Positions 46,208-54,557 are shown, numbered from the stretch's first letter. The stretch: DNA of 64,000 bases from Micromonospora trifolii (GCF_022229005.1 NZ_JAKKFD010000010.1:1-64000); one strand, 5' to 3'. Notes: generated from the sequence alone by a model not told the origin. Program-made: numbers and translations.

Positions 46208-46345
46208 GCAGCGACCGGCCTACCGGTGCCGGCGGAGGGGCAGGCCCGGTCAGGATCGGTACGAGGTGTGGTCGGGTCGGCGGGGCACCGACCCGACCAC
46301 ATCGCCTTTACACCCTCCTCGGTGCGCCCGGGCACGACGCCGGCC

Positions 46346-46424
46346 CAAGATCGCGCTCGATCCAGGAAGTAGGCCCCTCGCCAGGCGGGCGAGGCCACTA
46401 CATCAATGATCGAGCGCGATCATG
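46346..46424. repeat. GATC-capped intergenic inverted repeat, element 7
   Basis: Ends CAAGATC and GATCATG; the arms contain GATCGCGCTCGATC facing GATCGAGCGCGATC, with a GGCGAGG-type inner hairpin. It overlaps the last codon of the Rrf2 gene by five bases and separates it from the small membrane protein gene. Confidence 0.8.
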
Positions 46425-46878
46425 CGAGCGGTGCGTCGGTGCTGACCGCACTGGGGGCGTGGGTGAGCAGGTCGGCCAGTGTGGTGCTGTCGACCACAGT
46501 GGCGATCGCACCGTGCACCGCCAGCCAGACGTCGGTGAGCCCGGCGGCCACCCCGTGATAGCCGGCCCGCTCGGCCGGCAGACCGCGCACCGTGGTGAGC
46601 GAGCCGCCGACCGCACGCAGCACGTCTCCGACGGTGATCTCGTCGGCTGGGCGGGTCAGCGCGTACCCGCCGTCGGCGCCGCGATGGCTGTGCAGCAGAC
46701 CGGCCCGGCGCAGGTCGAGCAGGATGCCCTGGAGGAAGCTGAGCGGGATGTCCTGCACCTCGGCCAGGCTGGCCGCCTTCACCAACTCGCCTACCCTGTC
46801 GCCGTCGCCGCCACCACTGGCGGCGGCGACGGCGAGCATCGCCCGGAGCGCGTAGTCGCTGCGCGCGGAGACGAACAC
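46420..46878 (-). CDS. Rrf2 family transcriptional regulator
   Basis: 152 residues from a GTG at 46878. It begins VFVSARSDYALRAMLAVAAA, the standard Rrf2 winged helix, followed by IPLSFLQGILLDLRRAGLLHSHRGADGGYAL. The iron-sulfur cysteines of IscR/NsrR are missing, so it probably senses a small molecule or partner protein, as CymR does. Last gene of the ssuABC operon. The palindromes at 49616-49636 and 49709-49729 are its likely targets. Confidence 0.88.
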   Translation of the reverse strand: MFVSARSDYALRAMLAVAAASGGGDGDRVGELVKAASLAEVQDIPLSFLQGILLDLRRAGLLHSHRGADGGYALTRPADEITVGDVLRAVGGSLTTVRGLPAERAGYHGVAAGLTDVWLAVHGAIATVVDSTTLADLLTHAPSAVSTDAPLA

Positions 46879-46879
46879 G

Positions 46880-47764
46880 TCACTGACCGGCCTGGTCCAG
46901 CACGCCCCAGCGGCGCCGGATCGCCTTGTCCGCCGCACCGAACGCGGCGTCGACGACCAGGCCGACGACCAGGATGACGATCATCGTGGAGAGCAGCCAG
47001 GGTGCGTCGGACAACTCACGGGAGTAGGTGAGCTGTGCGCCGAGCGAGGTCTGCGAGATGCCGCTCACGAGCAGCTCACCGGCCATCAGGCTGCGCCAGG
47101 AGAAGGCCCAACCCTGCTTGAGGCCGGCGACGATCGCCGGCAGCGCGGCCGGCGCGATGACGTACCGGTAGAGGTTGAGCCCGCGCGCACCCAGGTTGCG
47201 GCCGGCGCGCTTCAGCAGCGGCGGCACGTAGTCCACGCCGGAGATCACCCCGTTGGCGATGGACGGTGCCGCGCCGAGCACCACCACGAAGAAGATCGCC
47301 TTCTCGCTCAGCTCGAAGAGCAGGATGGCCAGCGGGAACCAGGCGATCGACGGCATGGTCTGCAACGCGGTGATCATCGAGCCGATCGCGGCGCGCAGCA
47401 CAGTGGACCGGGCCACCGCGAGGCCCAGCAGCAGGCCGACGGCGACGGAGAAGACGTACCCGAGGGCGGCCCTTTGCAGCGTGGTGACCAGGCCGTCCCA
47501 GAGCTGCGGGCCCTGGGCCTGGGCCACCAGCTCGCGGCCGACCTCCAACGGCGGCGGCAGTGAGTACGGCGGCTTCCAGCCCGTCCAGACCACGATCTGC
47601 CAGGCGGCGATGGCGATGGCCAGCGCTGCCAGCTTGGGCCAGGTGGCCGCCCAGATACGCGCGCCCCGGGAGACCTCCTTGTCCCGACCGGCGATCTCCA
47701 GCGCGTCGAGGCCGGTGATCTCCGCGTCGGTACGCGCCGAACTGGTGAGGGTGTCACTGGCCAT
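46880..47764 (-). CDS. ssuC: Sulfonate/nitrate/taurine-type ABC permease
   Basis: 294 residues with six membrane spans and the coupling loop around GARGLNLYRYVIAPAALPAI. Motifs IAWFPLAILLFELSEKAIFFVV and GLKQGWAFSWRSLMAGELL are typical of SsuC/TauC. The start overlaps the ATPase stop by 11 bases. Gene name rests on the neighbouring ssuD. Confidence 0.9.
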   Translation of the reverse strand: MASDTLTSSARTDAEITGLDALEIAGRDKEVSRGARIWAATWPKLAALAIAIAAWQIVVWTGWKPPYSLPPPLEVGRELVAQAQGPQLWDGLVTTLQRAALGYVFSVAVGLLLGLAVARSTVLRAAIGSMITALQTMPSIAWFPLAILLFELSEKAIFFVVVLGAAPSIANGVISGVDYVPPLLKRAGRNLGARGLNLYRYVIAPAALPAIVAGLKQGWAFSWRSLMAGELLVSGISQTSLGAQLTYSRELSDAPWLLSTMIVILVVGLVVDAAFGAADKAIRRRWGVLDQAGQ

Positions 47765-48533
47765 GGCGGCCCACCTCCGTACGGAGCCGCTCGGTGACCT
47801 CGGCGGCGATGGCGGCGACCTCGGGGGAGTCGATCCGGCGGGGGCGCGGGATGTTCACCTCGGTGGAGTAGATGATCCGGCCGGGTCGGCTGGAGAGCAG
47901 GAGGATCCGGTCGGCCAGCCGGGCCGCCTCGCGGACGTTGTGCGTCACGAAGAGCACCGAGAGTTTGCGCTCGGACCAGATCCGTTCCAGCTCGTCGTGC
48001 AGGATGTCGCGGGTCATCGCGTCCAGCGCGCCGAACGGCTCGTCCATCAGCAGCACCGGGGTGTCCAGGGCAAGGGTGCGGGCCAGCGCGACCCGCTGCC
48101 GCATTCCGCCGGAGAGCTCGTGCGGGCGCTTACGGCCGAAGTCGGCCAGGTGCACGGTGCGCAGCAGCTCGGCCACCCGCTCGCGACGCTGGGCGCGGGG
48201 CAGGCGGCGCAGCTTGAGGGGCACCTCCACATTGGCGTCGACGGTCAGCCACGGGAAGAGCGCCGGCTCCTGGAACATCAGGCCCGGGTTGGCGTCGCCG
48301 GCCAGGGTGATCTGCCCACCGCTGACCTGGTCCAGCCCGGCCACCAGGTTGAGCAGGGTGCTCTTGCCGCAGCCGGACGCGCCGACCAGGCAGACGAACT
48401 CGCCGGGCGCGACGTCGAGCGACACACCGTCCAGGGCCAGGACGGCGTTCGTCCCGCGCCCGTACACCTTGGTCACGCCCGAGAGCGCGACCGCTGTGGT
48501 CGCGCTCCCCGGCGTCGTCGTGGTCGACGTCAT
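47754..48533 (-). CDS. ssuB: Sulfonate-type ABC transporter ATP-binding protein
   Basis: 259 residues from the ATG at 48533, overlapping the receptor stop as ATGA. Walker A GASGCGKST, Q-loop MFQEPALFPWLTV, signature LSGGMRQR, Walker B LLMDEPFGALDAMTR. The QEPALFPWLT block is characteristic of SsuB/TauB ATPases. Confidence 0.92.
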   Translation of the reverse strand: MTSTTTTPGSATTAVALSGVTKVYGRGTNAVLALDGVSLDVAPGEFVCLVGASGCGKSTLLNLVAGLDQVSGGQITLAGDANPGLMFQEPALFPWLTVDANVEVPLKLRRLPRAQRRERVAELLRTVHLADFGRKRPHELSGGMRQRVALARTLALDTPVLLMDEPFGALDAMTRDILHDELERIWSERKLSVLFVTHNVREAARLADRILLLSSRPGRIIYSTEVNIPRPRRIDSPEVAAIAAEVTERLRTEVGRHGQ

Positions 48534-49594
48534 GGCTGGACGACCTCGGGCTTCCCCTGCGCCTTGAGCGCGTTGTTGAGGTACTTCAGGTCGTACAGGC
48601 CCTTGAGGTCCACCGGCTCGGTCAGGTCCACGTCGACGGCGTGGTCGAGCCCGGCCTTCAGCGAGGATGAGATCGGGTCGTTGGTGAACTCCAACGTCGG
48701 CCACGCCTGCTTGATGAGCTTCAGGTCCAACGGCTTGCCGGTGATCTTGCCGATCGCGTCGGAGATGGCCTGCTGCGCCTCCTCCGGCTTGGTGTTGACG
48801 AACTCGTTGGCGGCCACCTGGCCGTCGACCAGCTTCTGCACCACGTCCGGGTGCGCCTTGAGGAACTTCGTGCTCACCAGCAGGTTGGTGATGACGAACT
48901 TCTTGTCCGGCCACAGGTCGCGCTCGTCGACCAGCACCTTGCCGCCGGCGTTGACCAGGCGGGAGACGAACGGCTCGGGCACCCAGGCGCCGTCGATCCC
49001 GCCGCTGTTGAACGTCTCGATGGTCTGGGCGTTCTCCTGCGGCACGATCTTGACGTCACCACCACCCTCCTTGGTGGTGGTGAGGCCCTGCTGCTTGAGC
49101 CAGTACCTGATCGCCACGTCCTGGGTGTTGCCCAACTGCGGGGTGGCGATCTTCTTGCCCTTCAGGTCCTGCGCGCCGGTGATGCCGGGCTTGACCACCA
49201 GCGCCACGCCACCGGAGGCCGCGCCGGAGACGACCCGGACGGCCTCACCCTTGGACTTGGAGAAGGCGTTGACGGTCGGGTTCGGACCGATGTAGGTGGC
49301 GTCCAGCGCGCCGGAGAAGACCGCCTCGATGGCGGCCGGGCCGGCGTTGAAGGTTTTCGGGTCCAGCTTGACGTTGGTGCCGAGCTTCTCCGCGAAGATG
49401 CCCTTCTCCACGCCGACGACCGCCGACGCGTGGGTGATGTTGGGGAAGTAGCCGAGGCGCAGCGTCACCGGGCCGGAGCTGCCGCCCGCGCCCTCGCTGT
49501 CGTCGCCGCACGCGGCGGTGCTGCCCAGGGTCGCCGCGCCGACCACGGCGAGGGTGGCCAGGGTGACCAACCGGCGCAGGGGGAGCCGTCTCAT
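48530..49594 (-). CDS. ssuA: Sulfonate ABC transporter substrate-binding lipoprotein
   Basis: 354 residues. Signal peptide MRRLPLRRLVTLATLAVVGA ending in STAAC, so it is a lipoprotein. The NMT1/SsuA-type fold shows LRLGYFPNITHASAVVGVEK, GALDATYIGPNPTVNA and IDGAWVPEPFVSRLV. First gene of the minus-strand operon; the divergent gene is ssuD. Together they import alkanesulfonates and release sulfite as a sulfur source. Confidence 0.92.
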   Translation of the reverse strand: MRRLPLRRLVTLATLAVVGAATLGSTAACGDDSEGAGGSSGPVTLRLGYFPNITHASAVVGVEKGIFAEKLGTNVKLDPKTFNAGPAAIEAVFSGALDATYIGPNPTVNAFSKSKGEAVRVVSGAASGGVALVVKPGITGAQDLKGKKIATPQLGNTQDVAIRYWLKQQGLTTTKEGGGDVKIVPQENAQTIETFNSGGIDGAWVPEPFVSRLVNAGGKVLVDERDLWPDKKFVITNLLVSTKFLKAHPDVVQKLVDGQVAANEFVNTKPEEAQQAISDAIGKITGKPLDLKLIKQAWPTLEFTNDPISSSLKAGLDHAVDVDLTEPVDLKGLYDLKYLNNALKAQGKPEVVQP

Positions 49595-49615
49595 CGTCCA
49601 TCCAATCCGCAGTAT

Positions 49616-49636
49616 TCCTACTTAGTTGGTAGGAAG
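49616..49636. promoter_or_regulatory. Palindromic operator candidate upstream of ssuA
   Basis: TTCCTAC-N7-GTAGGAA, a perfect 7+7 palindrome, 22 bases upstream of the ssuA start. The best target for the Rrf2 regulator encoded in the same operon. Confidence 0.65.
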
Positions 49637-49708
49637 AGTGGGCCAGGCTGCGGTCAGCGTCAAGGCCCATCCATATGGCGGGATGGCGCGTCTCAGTTAT
49701 GTCGGTAT

Positions 49709-49729
49709 TTCCTACCAGCTTGCTAGGGT
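49709..49729. promoter_or_regulatory. Second operator half-match at the ssuD -10 box
   Basis: TTCCTAC is repeated exactly and followed after seven bases by CTAGGGT, which overlaps the probable -10 box TAGGGT (49724-49729) of ssuD. A repressor bound here would block ssuD. Confidence 0.55.
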
Positions 49730-49767
49730 AATCGGCATTCGGTCACCGGCAGAGAGGCGACTTCGCG

Positions 49768-50883
49768 ATGACCTTCCACTGGTTCCTGCCCACCTCCGGC
49801 GACGGCGACCAGGTCGGTGCCGCCACCGTCACCGCCGGCGCCGCGAGGCACGACCGGGCCGCGACGGTGGCCTACCTGGCCGAGGTTGGCCGGGCGGCCG
49901 AGACGAACGGGTTCAGCGGCGTTCTCACCCCGGTGGGCGCCGGCTGCCCCGACCCGTGGATCGTCTGCGCCGCGGTCGCCCAGCACACCGATCGGCTCGG
50001 CATGTTGGTCGCGGTCCGGGCCGGTTTCGCGCTGCCCACCCTGATCGCCCAGCAGGCCGAGGCGTTCCAGGCCGTCTCGGGTGGCCGGCTGTCGCTCAAC
50101 ATCGTGACCGGTGGCGACCCGGCCGAGCAGCGGGCGTACGGCGACTTCCTCGGGCACGACGACCGCTACGCGCGTACCGGTGAGTTCGTCGAGGTGCTTC
50201 GCCGCGCCTGGGCCGGCGGGCCGTTCGACTACGCCGGAAAGCACTACCGGGTCGACGGCGGCGGCCTCGCCACCCCACTTGCCGCGCCTCCGCCGGTCTA
50301 CTTCGGCGGTGCGTCACCGGCCGCCGAGACGGTGGCCGCCCGACAGGCCGACGTGTACCTGATGTGGGGCGAACCACCGACGTCGATCGCGGCCCGGGTC
50401 ACCCGGGTCCGGGCACTCGCCGCCGAGCACTGCCGCACCCTGCGCACGGGCCTCCGTCTGCACGTCATCGCCCGGGCGACCAGCGCCGAGGCGTGGGCCG
50501 AGGCGGACCGGTTGCTGGCCGGGATGAGCCCGGAGCGGATCGCCGCCGCCCAGGCGCGGTTCCGCCGGATGGACTCGGTGGGCCAGGCCCGGATGGCCGC
50601 GCTGAACGCCGGCCGCGCCGACGGGCTCACCGTCGCACCGAACCTCTGGGCCGGCGTCGGCCTGGTCCGCGAGGGTGCCGGCACCGCGCTGGTCGGCAGC
50701 TACGCCGAGGTCGCGGCCCGAATCGACGAGTACGCCGCGCTCGGCGTCGACGAGTTCATCCTCTCCGGCTGGCCGCACCGCGAGGAGGCGGAGCGGGTCG
50801 GCGCCGAGGTGCTGCCCCTGGTGACGGCCCCGGTCGCGGCGGCTCCGGGAAGGTCGCGGGTGGCGGAGGTGTCGACGCGCTAG
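49768..50883 (+). CDS. ssuD: Alkanesulfonate monooxygenase (FMNH2-dependent)
   Basis: 371 residues in the luciferase-like monooxygenase family. It cleaves alkanesulfonates to aldehyde and sulfite using reduced flavin. The blocks MTFHWFLPTSGDGDQVGAAT, LSLNIVTGGDPAEQRAYGDF, GHDDRYARTGEFVEVL and VYFGGASPAAETVA match SsuD closely. The flavin reductase SsuE is not in the window. Divergent from ssuABC; its TAG stop forms the first half of the -10 box of the next gene. Confidence 0.94.
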   Translation: MTFHWFLPTSGDGDQVGAATVTAGAARHDRAATVAYLAEVGRAAETNGFSGVLTPVGAGCPDPWIVCAAVAQHTDRLGMLVAVRAGFALPTLIAQQAEAFQAVSGGRLSLNIVTGGDPAEQRAYGDFLGHDDRYARTGEFVEVLRRAWAGGPFDYAGKHYRVDGGGLATPLAAPPPVYFGGASPAAETVAARQADVYLMWGEPPTSIAARVTRVRALAAEHCRTLRTGLRLHVIARATSAEAWAEADRLLAGMSPERIAAAQARFRRMDSVGQARMAALNAGRADGLTVAPNLWAGVGLVREGAGTALVGSYAEVAARIDEYAALGVDEFILSGWPHREEAERVGAEVLPLVTAPVAAAPGRSRVAEVSTR

Positions 50884-50886
50884 GGT
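50881..50886 (+). promoter_or_regulatory. -10 element sharing the ssuD stop codon
   Basis: TAGGGT; the first three bases are the ssuD stop, and the GTG of the M16 gene follows seven bases later. Confidence 0.55.
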
Positions 50887-50893
50887 CGACTCC

Positions 50894-52204
50894 GTGGCGG
50901 CGCGGAGATCCAGAATTCCAGCGACGAAGTATCCGGTCGAGCGGTTCACCCTCGACAACGGCCTGCGGGTGGTGCTCACCCCCGATCGCAGTGCCCCGGT
51001 GATCGGGGTGGCGGTGGTCTACGACGTCGGCATCCGCTCGGAACCGGAGGGGCGTACCGGCTTCGCCCACCTCTTCGAGCACCTGATGTTCCAAGGCTCG
51101 GAGAACCTGGAGAAGTTGGCCCACTTCCGGCACGTGCAGGGCGCGGGTGGCACCTTCAACGGCTCCACCCACCTGGACTACACCGACTATTTCGAGACGC
51201 TGCCGAGCAACGCGCTGGAACGCGCGCTGTTCCTGGAGGCGGACCGGATGCGGGGCCCCCGGCTGACCGAGGAGAACCTGCGTAACCAGGTCGACGTGGT
51301 CAAGGAGGAGATCCGGGTCAACGTCCTCAACCGGCCGTACGGCGGCTTCCCCTGGCTCGCTCTGCCTCCGGTCATGTTCGACACGTTCCCGAACGCCCAC
51401 GACGGCTACGGCTCCTTCGACGACCTGGAGTCGGCGACCGTCGCCGACGCCGCGGACTTCTTCCGCCGCTACTACGCCAGCGGCAACGCCGTGCTGGCCG
51501 TGAGCGGCGACATCGACGTGGCCGAGGCGACCGAGCTGGTCACCCGGCACTTCGGCGACGTGCCGGCCCGACCGGCACCGCAACGGCCCGACTTCACCGA
51601 GCCCGACCTGAGCGCCGAGCGGCGCACCTCGTACACCGATGCCCTGGCGCCGCTGCCGGCGGTGGCCGGCGCCTGGCGCGTGCCCGACCCGGTCACCGAC
51701 TTCGCCGGCTACCTGCCGTACGTGGTGCTGGCCGAGGTGCTCACCGACGGCGACGCGTCGCGGCTGGTCGAGCGACTGGTGCAGCGCGACCGCACGGTGA
51801 CCAGCCTCGGCGGGTACCTCGGTTTCATGGGTGACCCGTTCGACGTCCGCGACCCCACCGCGCTGCTGTTGCAGGCGCACCTGCCGCCCGGTGGGGATGT
51901 GGACAAGGTGCTGCGCACCATCGACGAGGAGCTGGACCGACTGGCCACCGACGGGCTGACCGACGGTGAGCTGGCCCGCACCCAGGCCCGGATGGCGACC
52001 CACCTGCTGCGGGACACCGACGCGGTGCTCGGTCGGGCGCTGCGGATGGCCGTGCTGGAGCAGCAACGGGGCGAACCGGGCCTGCTCAACGAACTGCCCC
52101 GGCTGGTCGGCGAGGTCACCGAGGAGCAGGTCCGGGCCGCCGCGGCCACAGTGCGCCCGGAGCGCCGGGCCGCCATCGAGGTCATCGCCGGAGGCGCCCG
52201 ATGA
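50894..52204 (+). CDS. M16 family zinc peptidase, catalytic subunit
   Basis: 436 residues. The inverted zinc motif HxxEH is HLFEH at 59-63, followed by the third ligand glutamate about 75 residues on. Other family blocks: LDNGLRVVLTPDRSAPVIGV, GAGGTFNGSTHLDYTDYFET and the second domain. No signal peptide. It resembles the catalytic subunit of two-gene mitochondrial-processing-peptidase-like enzymes. Leaderless GTG start. It overlaps the next gene by ATGA. Confidence 0.92.
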   Translation: MAARRSRIPATKYPVERFTLDNGLRVVLTPDRSAPVIGVAVVYDVGIRSEPEGRTGFAHLFEHLMFQGSENLEKLAHFRHVQGAGGTFNGSTHLDYTDYFETLPSNALERALFLEADRMRGPRLTEENLRNQVDVVKEEIRVNVLNRPYGGFPWLALPPVMFDTFPNAHDGYGSFDDLESATVADAADFFRRYYASGNAVLAVSGDIDVAEATELVTRHFGDVPARPAPQRPDFTEPDLSAERRTSYTDALAPLPAVAGAWRVPDPVTDFAGYLPYVVLAEVLTDGDASRLVERLVQRDRTVTSLGGYLGFMGDPFDVRDPTALLLQAHLPPGGDVDKVLRTIDEELDRLATDGLTDGELARTQARMATHLLRDTDAVLGRALRMAVLEQQRGEPGLLNELPRLVGEVTEEQVRAAAATVRPERRAAIEVIAGGAR

Positions 52205-53553
52205 GTGTCACGACGACCACCACTGCTCCGGTCGGGCCGCGTACGCTGCCGCCGCTCGGGCCGACCCGCAAGCTCACGGTGCCCAAGCAGGCCGAGCGCA
52301 CGCTGAGCAACGGTCTCACCGTGATCGCCGTACGCCGGCCCGCCGTACCCCTTGTCGAACTGCGACTCTGGGTGCCGTTCGGCCGGGTCCACCTGGCCCG
52401 CGGCGCGATGCTCTCGCAGACGATGCTCTCCGGCACCGAGTCGATGACCAGCGTGCAGATCGCCGCCGAGTTGCAGAAGGTGGGCGGCGGGCTCTCCGCG
52501 GGCGTCGACCCGGACCGGCTGATGCTCTCCGGCGCCGGCCTGGTCACCGGTCTGGACCGGATGCTGGAGCTGCTGGCCGAGGTGCTGACCGGTGCCAGCT
52601 ACCCCAGCGACGAGGTGGCCACCGAACGGGACCGGCTGGTGGACCGGATCCAGGTGGCGCAGAGCCAACCGGCGCACCTGGCCCGGGAGGCGCTGCTCAA
52701 GCGGATCTACGGCCGGCACCCGTACGCGACGCAGACGCCGGAGCCCGGCCAGATCCGGGCCGTCCGACCGGCGGCGCTGCGCACCCTGCACTCGGAGCGG
52801 GTCCACCCGACCGGAGCGCAGTTGGTGCTGGTCGGTGACGTACAGCCGGAGAAGGCGCTGGACGCGGCCGAGCGGGCGCTCGGCGGCTGGTCGGGTGCCG
52901 GGCGGGTGGCCGAGCTGCCGGCGACCCCGCCGCTGGAGCCGGGGCCGCTGCTGCTGGTCGACCGGCCGGGGTCGGTGCAGTCCTCGCTGCGGATCGCGCT
53001 GCCGGCGGTGTCGCGCACCGACAATGACCACGCCCCGCTGCAACTGGCCAACCTGATCTTCGGCGGCTACTTCTCCTCCCGGTGGGTGGAGAACATCCGC
53101 GAGGACAAGGGCTACACCTACGGCCCGCACTCGGTGATCGAGCATTCCGTCGCCGGGTCGGTGCTGGTCGCCGCCGCCGACGTGGCCACCGAGGTCACCG
53201 GCCCGGCTCTGCTGGAGACGACGTACGAGCTGGGTCGGTTGGCGTCGCTGCCGCCGAAGCCCGAGGAGTTGGAGCAGGCCCGGCAGTACGCCCTGGGCAC
53301 CCTCCAGCTCGGCATGTCCACCCAGGCCGGATTGGCGGCGTTGACCAGCGCGTACGCCGGGAACGGTCTGCGCCTGGACTTCCTCGCCGAGTACGCGGCG
53401 AGATTGGCGAAGGCGAGCATCGACGACGTCGCGCAGGCGGCGGCCCGCTACCTGGCCCCGGCCCGAGCGGCGATCGTGGTGCTCGGCGATGCGGAGCGGA
53501 TCACCCCGGGGCTGGCCGCGCTGACCACGGTTCACACCGAGCAGAAGGCGTGA
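52201..53553 (+). CDS. M16 family protein, non-catalytic partner
   Basis: 450 residues with the M16 fold but no HxxEH; the equivalent place reads LARGAMLSQTMLSGTES. It keeps the Arg-Tyr pair of the substrate-binding C-terminal domain (FSSRWVENIREDKGYTYGPH). Heterodimeric M16 enzymes use one catalytic and one such partner, and the four-base overlap with the catalytic gene supports this. The protein begins with a Thr-rich stretch (MSVTTTTTAPVGP). Confidence 0.9.
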   Translation: MSVTTTTTAPVGPRTLPPLGPTRKLTVPKQAERTLSNGLTVIAVRRPAVPLVELRLWVPFGRVHLARGAMLSQTMLSGTESMTSVQIAAELQKVGGGLSAGVDPDRLMLSGAGLVTGLDRMLELLAEVLTGASYPSDEVATERDRLVDRIQVAQSQPAHLAREALLKRIYGRHPYATQTPEPGQIRAVRPAALRTLHSERVHPTGAQLVLVGDVQPEKALDAAERALGGWSGAGRVAELPATPPLEPGPLLLVDRPGSVQSSLRIALPAVSRTDNDHAPLQLANLIFGGYFSSRWVENIREDKGYTYGPHSVIEHSVAGSVLVAAADVATEVTGPALLETTYELGRLASLPPKPEELEQARQYALGTLQLGMSTQAGLAALTSAYAGNGLRLDFLAEYAARLAKASIDDVAQAAARYLAPARAAIVVLGDAERITPGLAALTTVHTEQKA

Positions 53554-53590
53554 GCGAGCGAACCATGGGGCTCAGCAGGGGAGCGCTGGC

Positions 53591-54550
53591 GTGAGCGGGG
53601 AGGCGGCGCCGCCGTTGGCGCGGTCCACGCTGGATCGGGCAGCGCACCGGCGGGGTGACTCGCAGTGGTTGACCGAGGCGTGGTTGCGCGCCCGGGTGCT
53701 GCTGCTCGATTCGACCGACGAGGGTCGGACGCTGGCTCGCACCGAGACGTCGCCGCCGACGTTGGTGCTGTTCGGGGCGGGTGACGTGCCCGCCGGGTCC
53801 GAGTCGATGGCGATGTTCCTGGGTGTCGAGCCGGACGGGGTGCCGGTATTCGCTGTCGACACGCCTCTTCCGACGATCCCGGGGACCCGGGCGGTCCACC
53901 TCCGGGAGGTGGGTCACCTGCTCGCCGACCGGGAGGCCGGCATCTTCACCACCGCGTTGGCGCTGGTCAACTGGCACACCCGACACGGTTACTCGACGAG
54001 CACCGGCGCGCCGACCGCTATGGACGAGGCCGGTTGGTCGCGGGTGGACCGTAATGGTGGGCGGATCTGGCCGCGTACCGACCCGGCGATGATCGTGCTC
54101 GTCCACGACGGCGTGGACGGCCCCGACGGTCGCTGCCTGCTCGGCAACAACGCCGGCTGGCAGGGCACCCCGGGTGGTCGCCGTTACTCCTGCCTGGCCG
54201 GCTACGTGGAGCCGGGCGAGTCGGCGGAGGCGGCCGTGCTGCGCGAGGTCCGCGAGGAGGTGGGCATCGGGGTCGAACGCATCGGGTACGTGGGCAGCCA
54301 GGCCTGGCCGTTCCCGGGCTCGCTGATGCTGGGTTTCCTGGCCACCGCGAACCCGACCGAGCCGGTGCGGGTCGACCCGTCCGAGATCGCGTACGCCCGG
54401 TGGTTCTCCCGGCGGGAGATCGGGGCGGCGCTGGCCGGGCAGACGGTGGACGTGGGCGACGGGGCCAGGCTGATCCTGCCGCCTCCGTCGTCGATCGCGC
54501 TGTTCCTCATTCACCGCTGGCTCGACGGCTGGGTGGACGCCGACCGCTGA
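53591..54550 (+). CDS. nudC: NADH pyrophosphatase (NudC-like) lacking the zinc ribbon
   Basis: 319 residues from a GTG. The Nudix box GX5EX7REUXEEXGU is complete at 204-226 (GYVEPGESAEAAVLREVREE), and the NADH-specific motif SQxWPFPxS follows at 236-244. The family normally has four zinc cysteines before the Nudix domain. Here residues 134-160 align in length and in PRTDPA, but read HGYSTSTGAP and SRVDRNGG with no cysteine. It probably removes NAD caps or hydrolyses NADH, with altered zinc dependence. It follows the M16 genes after a degenerate linker repeat. Confidence 0.9.
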   Translation: MSGEAAPPLARSTLDRAAHRRGDSQWLTEAWLRARVLLLDSTDEGRTLARTETSPPTLVLFGAGDVPAGSESMAMFLGVEPDGVPVFAVDTPLPTIPGTRAVHLREVGHLLADREAGIFTTALALVNWHTRHGYSTSTGAPTAMDEAGWSRVDRNGGRIWPRTDPAMIVLVHDGVDGPDGRCLLGNNAGWQGTPGGRRYSCLAGYVEPGESAEAAVLREVREEVGIGVERIGYVGSQAWPFPGSLMLGFLATANPTEPVRVDPSEIAYARWFSRREIGAALAGQTVDVGDGARLILPPPSSIALFLIHRWLDGWVDADR

Positions 54551-54557
54551 GCACGGT

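Noticed and set aside
53591..54550. nudC as a pseudogene because of missing zinc ligands
   Set aside because: The reading frame is full length and the Nudix and NADH motifs are intact, so it is more likely a functional variant.
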